DNA from: CAYSDL01 sp964429875
GTDB taxonomy: Bacteria > Fidelibacterota > Marinisomatia > SCGC-AAA003-L08 > D37C17
Direction: 5' to 3'
Assembly: GCA_964429875.1 (NCBI GenBank)
Contig: CAYSDL010000001.1
Location: 1 to 64,000, forward strand
DNA: 64,000 bases
Shown here: piece after piece, positions 55,538 through 64,000 of the stretch
Layout of the letters: each line of letters begins with the position of its first letter
Position numbering within the stretch: the stretch's first letter is position 1
The notes under the pieces: generated by a model
Databases searched by the model: none
What the model was told of the DNA's origin: nothing
Seen by the model: the letters and a program-made list of their open reading frames with translations, nothing else
Position numbers and translations under genes: made by a program

Positions 55538-56716
55538 ATGAGCTCACCTATATATACTATCTTAATCCATTATAGTGAAATTGCGTTAAAAAAAAATAAC
55601 AGATCTTATTTTGAGAATATTTTTATTAATAATATCAAATTACATTTAAAAGCCCTGCCCTTTTCTTCTGTTTCATTAGTTGCTGCTAGAGTTTTTGTCA
55701 ATGGGATAGATAATGAACGATTCAATGAATATAAAAAACGCTTAACAAATGTTATGGGTTTAAAAAATGCAACTATAATGTTAAAAACAAATTCAAATTT
55801 AGATGATATAAAAAATGCTACTTTAGAATTAATTAAAGATAGAAATTTTAAAAATTTTAGAATTACAACAAAAAGGCATGATAAACAATTAGAATTTGAT
55901 TCTCAGGATGTTAATTTGCTTGTAGGAGATTGTGTACGAAAAGCTTCAAAAAAACCTGTAAATCTAAATAACCCAGATTGCAATATAATTATTGAACTAT
56001 TAAAAAATAAATCATTTATTGGTATTGATAAAATAGTTGGTTATTCAGGGCTCCCTGCAAACTGTCAAGAAAAAGCTATTTCTTTAATTTCATCTGGAAT
56101 TGATTCTCCAGTTGCCTCTTTTGAGATGATAAAAAGAGGAGTAAATATAAACTATGTGCATTTTCATAGTTATCCAGCAGTTAATCAGCAATCAATTCAA
56201 AATGTGAAAAAAATATTAAATGTATTATCTCAGTACCAACTACACAGCAAATTATATCTTGTTCCATTATTAGAAATTCAACAACATATAATGCAAACAG
56301 TTCCTGATAAATATTGGGTTATATTTTTCAGAAGGTATATGATCAAAATTGCATGTATTCTGGCTGAAAAAAATAATGCTGTTGCTTTGATTACTGGAGA
56401 TAGTATTGGTCAAGTAGCGTCGCAAACATTATCAAATATTAGAGCAATTTCAGAAATTAGTAATATCCCTATTATCAGACCTCTATCGGGCCATAATAAA
56501 GAGGATATTGTAAATAAAGCAAAAAATATAGGGACTTATGATATTTCAATTGAACCATATGAAGATTGCTGTTCATTTTTTGTTCCTCCACATCCTGAAA
56601 CAAAAGCAAAAATGGGCCAAATAGAATTAATAGAAAAAAAAATAAATTTGGGAAAAATAGTAAGCAAAACAATCGCAGAGATTGAAGAAATAAAAATAGA
56701 ATATTTAGGAAATTAA
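55538..56716 (+). CDS. thiI: tRNA 4-thiouridine synthetase ThiI
   Basis: ThiI adenylates U8 of tRNA and inserts sulfur. Visible are the N-terminal ferredoxin-like region ([18 protein letters not shown]), a THUMP domain (about 60-165), and the PP-loop [20 protein letters not shown] with [12 protein letters not shown]. Two Cys occur in [15 protein letters not shown]. The rhodanese domain of E. coli ThiI is absent (392 residues), as in most bacteria. A cysteine desulfurase must supply sulfur. Confidence 0.93.
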   Translation: MSSPIYTILIHYSEIALKKNNRSYFENIFINNIKLHLKALPFSSVSLVAARVFVNGIDNERFNEYKKRLTNVMGLKNATIMLKTNSNLDDIKNATLELIKDRNFKNFRITTKRHDKQLEFDSQDVNLLVGDCVRKASKKPVNLNNPDCNIIIELLKNKSFIGIDKIVGYSGLPANCQEKAISLISSGIDSPVASFEMIKRGVNINYVHFHSYPAVNQQSIQNVKKILNVLSQYQLHSKLYLVPLLEIQQHIMQTVPDKYWVIFFRRYMIKIACILAEKNNAVALITGDSIGQVASQTLSNIRAISEISNIPIIRPLSGHNKEDIVNKAKNIGTYDISIEPYEDCCSFFVPPHPETKAKMGQIELIEKKINLGKIVSKTIAEIEEIKIEYLGN

Positions 56717-56720
56717 TAAT

Positions 56721-57476
56721 ATGAAAATTATTTCATGGAATGTCAATGGTATAAGAGCAGCAATAAAAAAAGGTTTTTATGATTTTATAAATGATAAAAA
56801 CCCTGATATTATTTGTTTGCAGGAAACAAAAGCTCATAAGGACCAAGTGGATTTACAGTTATCTAAATATCCATATAAATACTGGAATTCTGCTGTTAAA
56901 AAAGGATATTCTGGAACAGCTATCTTTTCAAAAATTGAACCTTTAGATTGTATAAAAGATTTAGGAATAGAGCATCATGATCAAGAAGGTAGAGTAATAA
57001 CTTTAGAATTTGATAAATATTTTCTTATAACAGTGTATACCCCAAATTCAAAAAGAGAGTTATTGCGTTTAGAATATAGAATAGAATGGGATTCTGATTT
57101 TTTAAATTTTGTTAAAGAATTAGAAATGAAAAAACCAGTTGTTTTTTGTGGTGATCTCAATGTCGCTCATACAGAGATTGATCTTAAAAATCCAAAAACG
57201 AATCATTTTAATCCAGGTTTTACTGATCAAGAGAGGCGAGGTTTTACAAATATAGTTGAAGCTGGCTTTATTGATACATTTAGAAAATTTACAAAAGAAA
57301 GTGGGCACTATACATGGTGGAGTTATATGTTTCAGGCTCGAATAAAAGATATTGGCTGGAGAATTGATTATTTTTGTATATCAAAAAAATTAGATAAAAA
57401 TTTAAAAAGCTCAACAATTTTAAAGGAAGTTATGGGTTCTGACCATTGTCCAGTAATGATAGAAATTGATTTTTAA
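56721..57476 (+). CDS. xth: Exodeoxyribonuclease III
   Basis: AP endonuclease/3'-5' exonuclease of base excision repair. Motifs: [72 protein letters not shown] and [11 protein letters not shown] with the catalytic Asp-His. Length (251) is normal. It shares one base with the next gene (TAATG). Confidence 0.95.
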   Translation: MKIISWNVNGIRAAIKKGFYDFINDKNPDIICLQETKAHKDQVDLQLSKYPYKYWNSAVKKGYSGTAIFSKIEPLDCIKDLGIEHHDQEGRVITLEFDKYFLITVYTPNSKRELLRLEYRIEWDSDFLNFVKELEMKKPVVFCGDLNVAHTEIDLKNPKTNHFNPGFTDQERRGFTNIVEAGFIDTFRKFTKESGHYTWWSYMFQARIKDIGWRIDYFCISKKLDKNLKSSTILKEVMGSDHCPVMIEIDF

Positions 57477-58237
57477 TGTTAAGTCTAAATAAAATAAAAT
57501 ATTTACGTTCATTAGAGAGAAAAAAAAATAGAACTAAAGAAAATAAAATAGTTTTAGATGGTAGAAGACTTATTGATGAGGCTATTAATAACAATGTAAA
57601 TATTGAATATATATGGATTAGTAATTTATTAGAGATAAATGAAAATAAAGATGAGCTCATTAATAAAATAAAGAAAAATAAAATAAAATTTTCATATGAA
57701 AAAGAAAAGAATATAAATAAGGTATCAAATACAAAAAATAGTCAAGGTATAATTGCATTAATATCAATAGTTGATTTTTATAATAAAGAATTAGATAAAT
57801 TTGATAAAAAAATTATTATCCTTGATCAGATTTCTGATCCTGGTAATTTAGGAACTATAATTAGAACATGTGCATGGTTTGGAATTAATTCAATAATATT
57901 AACTGAAAACAGTGCAGATATATTTAATTCTAAATGTGTACGTTCATCTGTTGGAAGTCACTTTTTCATTAAACATTGTACATACCTATCATATAATACT
58001 ATCAATAATTTTTTAAGTAAAAATGCTATTTTAACATTTTGTGCAGATCTTAATGGAAATACAATTAATAATAAAGATGTAAAAAATAAATGGGCATTGC
58101 TTCTTGGATCTGAAGCACATGGTCTAAGTGGAAAAATAAATTATGATAAAAAAATAACAATTCAAAAAAAAGGTAGTATTGAAAGTTTAAATGTTTCTGT
58201 CGCAGCAGGTATACTTCTTAATGAACTTACAAAATGA
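57476..58237 (+). CDS. SpoU/TrmH-family RNA 2'-O-methyltransferase
   Basis: A SPOUT methyltransferase: an N-terminal substrate-binding region (RTKENKIVLDGRRLIDEAI), then knot motifs 1 to 3: LDQISDPGNLGTIIRTCAWFG, LLLGSEAHGLS, and IESLNVSVAAGILLNEL. Probably an rRNA enzyme of the RlmB/TsnR type; exact target not clear. Length 253. Confidence 0.9.
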   Translation: MLSLNKIKYLRSLERKKNRTKENKIVLDGRRLIDEAINNNVNIEYIWISNLLEINENKDELINKIKKNKIKFSYEKEKNINKVSNTKNSQGIIALISIVDFYNKELDKFDKKIIILDQISDPGNLGTIIRTCAWFGINSIILTENSADIFNSKCVRSSVGSHFFIKHCTYLSYNTINNFLSKNAILTFCADLNGNTINNKDVKNKWALLLGSEAHGLSGKINYDKKITIQKKGSIESLNVSVAAGILLNELTK

Positions 58238-58851
58238 AAATAATAACTAAGAATAAAAGCTTATTCTTTATTTTAATTTTTACATTATCAAATCTCACTG
58301 GAACTGAGATATGGGAAAAAGAAATTCCTCCAACAAGGTATCTTGAGAATTTTGCAAAAAATAGTGAAGAGGAAAATGAGAAAGGACTAAAAAATATTAG
58401 TTATGCTCTTCTTATTATGGGAACAGCAGCCATTACAGCAAAAAGCCCTACTAATGAAACAAAAATTGTAGCACCTATTTGTTTATTGGGAGGTGCAATG
58501 GGACTATTGATTCATAAAATAAGAAAAATAAAAGCTTTTGATAAACCAAGAACACCATCTGGAAAAGAATATAAAAAAATAAAAAATAGTGAAGATGAAA
58601 ATAAAAAAGAATTTTTAGCTTACCAATCTCTAGTGAAATTAGCGGATGATTCTAAAAAATCCCAAGAACAAAAAGAATCTCAAAATAGAAAAAAACGATA
58701 TAATAATGCTAGTAGAGAAGAACATACAAAAAATATCATTTCAAACTTCATATCTGGGATCTTAAAAGATAAGTTAAGAAAAGAGGAAAAATTAAAAACA
58801 AAAGAAGAAAAAGTTTTAGATGATTATTTAAATCAAAAGCCTATTAAATAG
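58234..58851 (+). CDS. Unknown protein with membrane helices and charged tail
   Basis: No family recognised. A signal-like N-terminus (KSLFFILIFTLSNLTG), then two hydrophobic stretches (about 51-65 and 76-92), and a very charged Lys/Glu tail of about 110 residues likely to be helical or coiled. Its ATG overlaps the methyltransferase stop (ATGA), so it is co-translated. Its stop directly abuts that of the thioesterase on the other strand. Confidence 0.65.
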   Translation: MKIITKNKSLFFILIFTLSNLTGTEIWEKEIPPTRYLENFAKNSEEENEKGLKNISYALLIMGTAAITAKSPTNETKIVAPICLLGGAMGLLIHKIRKIKAFDKPRTPSGKEYKKIKNSEDENKKEFLAYQSLVKLADDSKKSQEQKESQNRKKRYNNASREEHTKNIISNFISGILKDKLRKEEKLKTKEEKVLDDYLNQKPIK

Positions 58852-59274
58852 TTAGCTAAGTTCATAATCATTTTTTATTTCTTGATAAATTCCAATTGAT
58901 TTATTTTTAACAAAATCATAGCATACACTTGTTACAGTGCTTATGCATGCTGGAGAATTATCTTCTTCAACAAATATCGCTGAAAGAATATCATAACTTT
59001 TTGTTCCAAGCCTTGAGACCTTTTGTCCAATGGTAATATTTGAAGGATGTTCAATTTGCTTTATATAATCTATTTTTACGGATGCGACAATAAGAGATTT
59101 TTCTTTTAAATTTATTCCCCATCGTTTAAAAAAAAGGATTCTAGCATCTTCAATATAAGATAAAAATGTTGCATTATTAACATGCCGGAATGCATCTAGA
59201 TCTCTCCATCTAGTTTTTATTTTATGATGAAATGGAAAATCTTCTAATTTTATATCTAAATTATTTTTCATCAT
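58852..59274 (-). CDS. Hotdog-fold thioesterase (4HBT family)
   Basis: Acyl-CoA thioesterase of the 4-hydroxybenzoyl-CoA type: TRWRDLDAFRHVNNATFLSYIEDARILFF holds the catalytic Asp and the HVNN turn (read in parts), then VASVKIDYIKQIEHPSNITIGQKV. 140 residues is normal. The thioester substrate is unknown. The start overlaps the membrane gene by 14 bases; Met2 is equally possible. Confidence 0.9.
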   Translation of the reverse strand: MMKNNLDIKLEDFPFHHKIKTRWRDLDAFRHVNNATFLSYIEDARILFFKRWGINLKEKSLIVASVKIDYIKQIEHPSNITIGQKVSRLGTKSYDILSAIFVEEDNSPACISTVTSVCYDFVKNKSIGIYQEIKNDYELS

Positions 59275-59707
59275 TAATTTTAAAATGATTGTAAATACTC
59301 AATATATACAATGTATTCATAATCCACATTAAATAAATAAAATGTGAACTAGGTATTAATGCATATCCAAGGATTGTTCCCATAATCATCATGATTCCAA
59401 AACAAAATAATAGTCGTTTTCTAACTGTATTTTGAATAATCATTGAAGGAGTTGAAAAAGAAATAATAAAAAAACCAATTATAGATACCCATAATCCAAA
59501 AAATCTATATATTTGTCTTAAGTATCCTGGAAGAGAATTGTTGATTTCTAATTCAAATAATTCATCAAATGTCATCCCCAGTCTTTCAACATTTGCAACT
59601 TCATCAAGCATCCAGGGATCTTCAACAATTAACCATCTTGTCCCAAGAAAAATCATTGTTACACCTATTAATATCATTATAAATGAAAATAATTTATTAT
59701 TGTTCAT
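59261..59707 (-). CDS. Four-helix membrane protein, unknown
   Basis: 148 residues with membrane segments at about 7-26, 68-89, 96-115 and 119-138, and a soluble loop between the first two (VEDPWMLDEVANVERLGMTFDELFEL in parts). I know no family. It is packed between the AroQ-like gene (1-base gap) and the thioesterase, so the four genes form an operon. Confidence 0.65.
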   Translation of the reverse strand: MNNNKLFSFIMILIGVTMIFLGTRWLIVEDPWMLDEVANVERLGMTFDELFELEINNSLPGYLRQIYRFFGLWVSIIGFFIISFSTPSMIIQNTVRKRLLFCFGIMMIMGTILGYALIPSSHFIYLMWIMNTLYILSIYNHFKINDEK

Positions 59708-59708
59708 A

Positions 59709-60110
59709 TTAATCTAAAAAATGATCTATTGCATTTTCAAATGCAATATATAAATCTTCATTTGTGATATTATCTTTTCCATTTAAAAGTTTTACGTAAT
59801 CTTTTTCTTTATAAATTATTGTTATAAAAGGAATTTCAATTAAATCTAATAATTCTGAAAGAGTGTATGCATTGTATTGCCAAGTACCTGGAACCAATAT
59901 TATTCCATCAATCTTTTTCCTGTTATTTTGAATATATTTTACAGCTTTATTTTCTTCATGGGTTTGTATAATTTTAACTTCAATATTTTTATCACGAACA
60001 TGCATTCTAATATGTTTATTTACTTTATCTAGTGTTACTTTTGATCCTTTTTTAGAAGACCATAAACCAAGTAAATTCAAATTTGGACCATGTATTATTA
60101 ATAATCTCAT
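59709..60110 (-). CDS. AroQ-like protein lacking catalytic residues
   Basis: The ATG at 60110 overlaps the Nudix stop as ATGA and gives MRLLIIHGPNLNLLG, so I prefer it to the ATG at 60155. The protein follows type II 3-dehydroquinate dehydratase in order and length (133), including GPNLNLLG and IDGIILVPG. But the catalytic pieces are gone: REPxxYG is LWSSKKG (no Arg or Tyr), the NPGAYTHT loop is VPGTWQYN (no Asn or His), and EVHLSN is TIIYKE (no His). It is probably a pseudoenzyme or a new activity. Confidence 0.75.
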   Translation of the reverse strand: MRLLIIHGPNLNLLGLWSSKKGSKVTLDKVNKHIRMHVRDKNIEVKIIQTHEENKAVKYIQNNRKKIDGIILVPGTWQYNAYTLSELLDLIEIPFITIIYKEKDYVKLLNGKDNITNEDLYIAFENAIDHFLD

Positions 60111-60610
60111 CTTAAAACTTTCTTTAAATAAATATTTAGTATTTTCTGGTGGCACTCAAATGCTAAATCGGGGCAATTATCAATATTAAATAACTTAGCA
60201 CTCAATGCATCATCCCCAGCTTTTAAATTACTCCAGTTATCAATTTTTATTTCTACACCTATTAAAAGAATATCTCCAAAAACTGAATTAAAGTGTGAGC
60301 AATTACCCAATAATTTAACAAATTTTCCATTTAAATTAGTTTCTTCCTTTAATTCTCTTAATGCTCCGTTTTCTAATGTTTCACCTAACTCTAAAAAACC
60401 ACCTGGAAGCCCCCATTCTCCTTTGCCTGGATCAAAAGCTCTTTGTACAAGTAATATCATATTATCTTTTGGGCATATTAATGTTGCAGTAGGCTTAGGG
60501 TTTTGATAATGAATGCTACTGCAATTCTTACAATGATATCTTCTATCTCCATCAATAAAACCAAAGCTATTTTTTTTACCGCAAGTTGAGCAATAAACTA
60601 ATTTTTTCAT
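60107..60610 (-). CDS. Nudix hydrolase with zinc ribbon
   Basis: Nudix box GGFLELGETLENGALRELKEETNL (GX5EX7REUXEEXGU pattern, read in parts) with an N-terminal zinc ribbon CSTCGKKNSF and YHCKNCSS, as in NADH pyrophosphatase (NudC)-like enzymes. Substrate a nucleoside diphosphate linked to X. Length (167) is shorter than NudC and lacks its middle domain. First gene of a minus operon, divergent from the PfkB gene. Confidence 0.9.
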   Translation of the reverse strand: MKKLVYCSTCGKKNSFGFIDGDRRYHCKNCSSIHYQNPKPTATLICPKDNMILLVQRAFDPGKGEWGLPGGFLELGETLENGALRELKEETNLNGKFVKLLGNCSHFNSVFGDILLIGVEIKIDNWSNLKAGDDALSAKLFNIDNCPDLAFECHQKILNIYLKKVLR

Positions 60611-60678
60611 ATATTCTTATGTTAGTATATATTAACCTAACTAATTTATAATGAACATAAAATAAAAAATATCTCTAA

Positions 60679-61569
60679 ATGTCTGATTTAAAAGAAATAG
60701 TAGCAGTAGGTTCCATAGCTTTTGATTCTATTGAAACACCTAAAGGAAAAAGGGATCATATATTAGGAGGCTCATCAACATATTTTGGTGTGGCATCTTC
60801 TTTATTTACAAAAGTTAATCTAATTGGTGTTGTAGGTAGTGATTTTTCTAATAATGAATGGAAATTATTTGAAAAATATAATATTGATACGTCTTCAATT
60901 GAAATTGCAGATGGAAATACATTTAGTTGGGGTGGTAAATACAATAAAGATTATTCTTCTAGAGAAACTCTTTTTACAAATTTAGGTGTTTTTGAAAATT
61001 TTAAGCCAAAAGTTAATTCTAAGTATAAAAACCCAATTTTATATTTAGGAAATATTCAACCACAATTACAATTTGATGTTATAAATAAAATTAAGGATCC
61101 ATTATTAATTGCAGCAGATTCAATGAATCTCTGGATTGATTTATTTCCTAAAGATGTTTGGAGGCTTATAACTAAAGTAAATATTTTTATGTTAAATGAT
61201 GAAGAAGCATTTCAATTAACTGGAGAAAAAAATTTAGAGAATATAATAGCTCAGTTTTTATCGCTTGGTCCAAAAATTGTAATTATAAAAATGGGTGGAG
61301 ATGGATGTTTAGTTGCCTATGATAACAAAATTGAGCATGTTTCTATTGTCCCTGATACACCAGTTTTTGATCCTACGGGTGCTGGTGATAGTTTTGCTGG
61401 AGGTCTTTTAGGTTATATTGCAAAGCACGGTATATCTGACCCAACTCAAGCAGCTGCTTATGGCAGTGCAGTTGCATCATTCACTGTTTCTGGATTTGGA
61501 CTTGAAAATCTTGTTAAGATGAATAAAGCGAATCTAGCTACTAAAATAGAAAAAATTAAAATTTCATGA
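60679..61569 (+). CDS. PfkB-family carbohydrate/nucleoside kinase
   Basis: Ribokinase-fold kinase: N-terminal VAVGSIAFDSIETP and GGSSTYFGVASSLF (substrate lid), VNIFMLNDEEAFQLTG, and the C-terminal signature DPTGAGDSFAGGLLGYIA with the catalytic Asp. The ATP loop is IIKMGGDGCLV. The substrate (ribose, adenosine or another sugar) is not clear. Length 296. It ends in TGA that overlaps the YggT ATG (ATGA). Confidence 0.92.
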   Translation: MSDLKEIVAVGSIAFDSIETPKGKRDHILGGSSTYFGVASSLFTKVNLIGVVGSDFSNNEWKLFEKYNIDTSSIEIADGNTFSWGGKYNKDYSSRETLFTNLGVFENFKPKVNSKYKNPILYLGNIQPQLQFDVINKIKDPLLIAADSMNLWIDLFPKDVWRLITKVNIFMLNDEEAFQLTGEKNLENIIAQFLSLGPKIVIIKMGGDGCLVAYDNKIEHVSIVPDTPVFDPTGAGDSFAGGLLGYIAKHGISDPTQAAAYGSAVASFTVSGFGLENLVKMNKANLATKIEKIKIS

Positions 61570-61802
61570 CTGCTACATTAATATACTTTGTTTTTGAAAT
61601 ATTGAATCTTGTTTTAATTATTAGAATTATTTTATCATGGATTCCTCATAATAGATACCATCCAATCATTAGTTTTATTTATGATATAACAGAACCAATA
61701 TTAAAGCCATTTAGAAATATGATTGATCCAATCCAGGGGATAGATATTTCACCTATAATTGTATTTATTTTACTTAGATTTCTTAGAAATTTGATTATAT
61801 AA
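61566..61802 (+). CDS. YggT family membrane protein
   Basis: Two membrane segments with the conserved middle RIILSWIPHNRYHPIISFIYDITEPILKPFRNMI (in parts) and IDISPIIVFILLRFLRN: the YggT/YlmG pattern. Members help envelope or division processes in some bacteria. 78 residues is close to the one-repeat form. Confidence 0.88.
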   Translation: MTATLIYFVFEILNLVLIIRIILSWIPHNRYHPIISFIYDITEPILKPFRNMIDPIQGIDISPIIVFILLRFLRNLII

Positions 61803-61844
61803 AATATATTTGAAAATTAACTGTTTAATGTTAGATTCATCTCT

Positions 61845-62483
61845 ATGAAGTATTTTTTATATATCTTATTATTTTCATTTTCATTTTTTGCACAAGACTG
61901 CCCTGAAGGATATGTTAATGATATTTCTGGAGAAGACTGTATCCCAGAACTATTCTTCCATAATACTTCAATCCTGCAAGCATTTTATTATTTTATCAAT
62001 GTTAGTATTAATAGTGCTCCAGTAGATAATGACGATTGGGTTGCTGCATTTAATGAAGATGTTTGTATAGGTGCAAGAAAATGGGATATAACTCAATGTG
62101 GCAATCAAATTTGTGAAGTCCCCGTTTTGGGTGATTCAGGAGATAATAGTACAGATGGTTATATCTCTAATGGAGAGGTCCCAATATTTAAGATTTTTGA
62201 TGCATCTGATAATGTTTATTATAATGCTATTCCATCAGAAAATGTCCCATGGCAAATTTCTGGAGTCTCAATAATTGATTTATTAGAAGCTCAAATTTCA
62301 GAGTGCCCTGAAAGTATTGAAGGAGATTTAAATTTGGATAATATTACTAATATCTTAGATATTGTTTTACTTGTTAATTGTATTCTTTCAGATAATTGTA
62401 ATAATTGTTTTGATTTAAACTATGATAATGAAATTAATATTATAGATATAGTAACATTAGTGAATTTTATTCTTAATTTTTAA
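61845..62483 (+). CDS. Secreted protein with dockerin-like tail
   Basis: A signal peptide (KYFLYILLFSFSFFAQ) leads to a Cys-rich region (CPEGYVNDISGEDC) and a small beta domain (about 35-150: DNDDWVAAFNEDVCIGARKW, SNGEVPIFKIFDASDNVYY) of unknown role, often seen ahead of dockerin tails in this lineage. The tail has EGDLNLDNITNILDIVLLVN and FDLNYDNEINIIDIVTLVNF, the fifth such tail here. No catalytic motif. Confidence 0.85.
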   Translation: MKYFLYILLFSFSFFAQDCPEGYVNDISGEDCIPELFFHNTSILQAFYYFINVSINSAPVDNDDWVAAFNEDVCIGARKWDITQCGNQICEVPVLGDSGDNSTDGYISNGEVPIFKIFDASDNVYYNAIPSENVPWQISGVSIIDLLEAQISECPESIEGDLNLDNITNILDIVLLVNCILSDNCNNCFDLNYDNEINIIDIVTLVNFILNF

Positions 62484-64000
62484 TTATAATGATGGAATAA
62501 AACTATTTTCATTTGCTAGTGTAAAAATCTGAGCCATATTTTCAGGAATTTTTCCTTCAAGAAATGATCCAACTTTAACTATAGGGTATATTTCATCAAA
62601 TCTTTTAACTTCAGTATGACTGACTCTTCTATTTATATCATATCTGTTTAAATCTTCCATTTTCGAATGGCCAGTTGCAGAAAGTAAGTCTATTACACTA
62701 TTTACTGTTTTCTCATGATATTTTGCTACTCTAATGTATTTATCATTAACATTAAGACCTTTTACTAAATTGGGATCTTGTGTAGCTACTCCTGTTGGAC
62801 AAATATTTTTATTACATTCTAAAGCTTGTATACAACCAAGTGCAAGCATCATTGCTCTCGCACTACTAACCATATCAGCTCCAAGAGCAGCATTTTTGAT
62901 TATATTAAAACCTGTAATTACTTTACCGCTTGCAATTATTTTAATATTTTTTTTCAGATCAAATCCATTTAAACAATCAGCAACAAAAGATAACCCATCA
63001 TTTAATGGCATCCCTATAGAATTAGAATATTCAAGTGGAGCTGCACCAGTTCCACCTTCTCCTCCATCTACAGTAATAAAGTCTGGATAAATTTTAGTCT
63101 GAGATATAGCTTTACAAATTCCAATAAATTCAATTTTGTTTCCAACGCAAAGCTTGAATCCAACAGGTTTCCCATTTGAATTCTTTCTTAAAGTTTGCAA
63201 AAACTCAAGTAATTGAATAGGTGTAGTAAAAGCACTATGAAATGGTGAAGAAATTACAGGATTATAGGGTTTAACTCCTCTTATCTTTGCAATCTCAGGT
63301 GTATTTTTTTTGCCAGGCAATATTCCCCCATGGCCTGGTTTTGCTCCTTGGGATAATTTAACTTCAATCATTTTGACTGCATTATTAGAAACATTATCTT
63401 TATAATGGTCCCTACAAAAGTTTCCTTCTTTATTTCTACATCCAAAATATCCAGTCCCAATTTGCCATATTAAATCACCTTTATGTTTTAAATGATAAGG
63501 GCTAATACCTCCCTCACCAGTATTATGAGCAAAATTCCCATGTTTTGCCCCTTTGTTTAAAGCTTCTATTGCATTTTTACTTAAAGAACCATAGCTCATA
63601 GCAGAAATATTTAATATACTTGCATTGTAATTTTGAGAACAATCAGGACCACCGACATTTACTCTTAAATCATTTTCTAAATCTTTGACATCTTTTGCAC
63701 TTATTGAATGATTCATCCACTCATATCCTACACCATCTACATTTAATTGTGTACCAAATGGAGTTGTTGCAATATCCCCTTTTGCTCTTTGATATACCAG
63801 TGATCTATGTATTCTAGAAATAGGGGTTCCATCAATATCAGATTCTACAAAATATTGATATATTTTTGGTCTTAAAAATTCCATAAAATATCTACCCCAA
63901 CCAAAAACTGGAAAATTTCTAAGCATAGAATGTTTTTTTTGAAACATATCATGTATGCCAATTACTAAATATGGACCTAAAACAATTAATGTCCATAAAC
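62484..64000 (-). CDS. FMN-binding glutamate synthase-like protein, N-terminus beyond the window
   Basis: A GltB2-type protein with the FMN/Fe-S core of glutamate synthase: MSYGSLSKNAIEALNKGA, NTGEGGISPYHL, GAKPGHGGILPGKK, VDGGEGGTGAAPLEY, ASGKVITGFNIIKNAALGAD and the Cys cluster CIQALECNKNICPTGVATQ. The open frame continues upstream of Met at 63947 to the edge, adding LIVLGPYLVIGIHD, a membrane segment found in relatives, so the true start is outside. It lacks the glutaminase domain; probably a membrane-linked oxidoreductase. Confidence 0.9.
   Translation of the reverse strand, partial: LWTLIVLGPYLVIGIHDMFQKKHSMLRNFPVFGWGRYFMEFLRPKIYQYFVESDIDGTPISRIHRSLVYQRAKGDIATTPFGTQLNVDGVGYEWMNHSISAKDVKDLENDLRVNVGGPDCSQNYNASILNISAMSYGSLSKNAIEALNKGAKHGNFAHNTGEGGISPYHLKHKGDLIWQIGTGYFGCRNKEGNFCRDHYKDNVSNNAVKMIEVKLSQGAKPGHGGILPGKKNTPEIAKIRGVKPYNPVISSPFHSAFTTPIQLLEFLQTLRKNSNGKPVGFKLCVGNKIEFIGICKAISQTKIYPDFITVDGGEGGTGAAPLEYSNSIGMPLNDGLSFVADCLNGFDLKKNIKIIASGKVITGFNIIKNAALGADMVSSARAMMLALGCIQALECNKNICPTGVATQDPNLVKGLNVNDKYIRVAKYHEKTVNSVIDLLSATGHSKMEDLNRYDINRRVSHTEVKRFDEIYPIVKVGSFLEGKIPENMAQIFTLANENSFIPSL

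Overview
The window is strongly AT-rich bacterial DNA, densely packed with genes, many of which overlap or abut (ATGA and TAATG junctions). A lipid A/LPS-type outer membrane is indicated by LptD, an LpxH-like hydrolase and a large outer-membrane barrel protein. Five secreted proteins end in near-identical type-I-dockerin-like tails (GDxNxDGxxNxxDIVxLVNIIL). In free-living marine bacteria I associate this combination with Candidatus Marinimicrobia (SAR406/Neomarinimicrobiota); the taxonomic call is inference from gene content and composition. I see no insertion sequence, phage or CRISPR array, so the window reads as core chromosome with a secreted-enzyme island.

Layout. 1-3.1 kb (minus): parA, parB, an M23 peptidase, a bactofilin, atpZ and the start of a membrane protein cut by the window edge: chromosome segregation, cell-shape scaffold and the head of an ATP-synthase operon. 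3.2-14.4 kb (plus): secD-secF, purA, a secreted zinc metalloprotease, miaA, a family 2 glycosyltransferase, a FakA-FakB-like fusion and plsY, closed by a strong terminator. 14.4-16.8 kb (minus): a small tandem-repeat protein, an MBL hydrolase, an alpha/beta hydrolase and tRNA-Glu(TTC). 16.9-23.6 kb: an FAD oxidase and a membrane protein (plus), facing a minus operon of a dockerin-tailed nuclease, a cyclophilin-FKBP lipoprotein, a thioredoxin-like lipoprotein with an in-frame TGA at its first redox position, and a HAD phosphatase. 23.6-30.2 kb (plus): an unknown protein, pabB, pabC, a class V PLP enzyme and ligA. 30.16-30.53 kb is a gene-free stretch with several RNA hairpins, two of them exposing anti-Shine-Dalgarno (CCUCC) loops. 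30.5-37.4 kb (minus): bolA, a membrane protein, a penicillin-acylase-like enzyme, pilT, a lipoprotein, a HEAT-repeat protein and an lpxH-like gene. 37.4-43.0 kb (plus): a peptidase/propeller/outer-membrane-barrel protein, aag, rnhA, a YwaF-like protein, an MGMT domain and a small membrane protein. 43.0-50.3 kb (minus): three dockerin-tailed proteases from three catalytic classes (S8, S1, C25). 50.4-58.9 kb (plus): lptD, a PTS IIA-like protein, hisS, thiI, xth, a SpoU methyltransferase and an unknown. 58.9-64 kb: a thioesterase, a membrane protein, an AroQ-like pseudoenzyme and a Nudix hydrolase (minus); a PfkB kinase, a YggT protein and a dockerin-tailed protein (plus); then a glutamate-synthase-like FMN protein (minus) running off the right edge.

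Most notable: (i) a likely selenocysteine codon at 21380-21382 in a UxxC thioredoxin-like lipoprotein, with a SECIS-like hairpin directly downstream; (ii) a putative small RNA at about 30434-30540 with two CUCCU-type loops, next to a structured RNA exposing the complementary AGGAGGAG; (iii) a fused fatty-acid kinase/fatty-acid-binding protein placed directly before plsY, which uses the acyl-phosphate such a kinase makes; (iv) the dockerin-tailed protease island.
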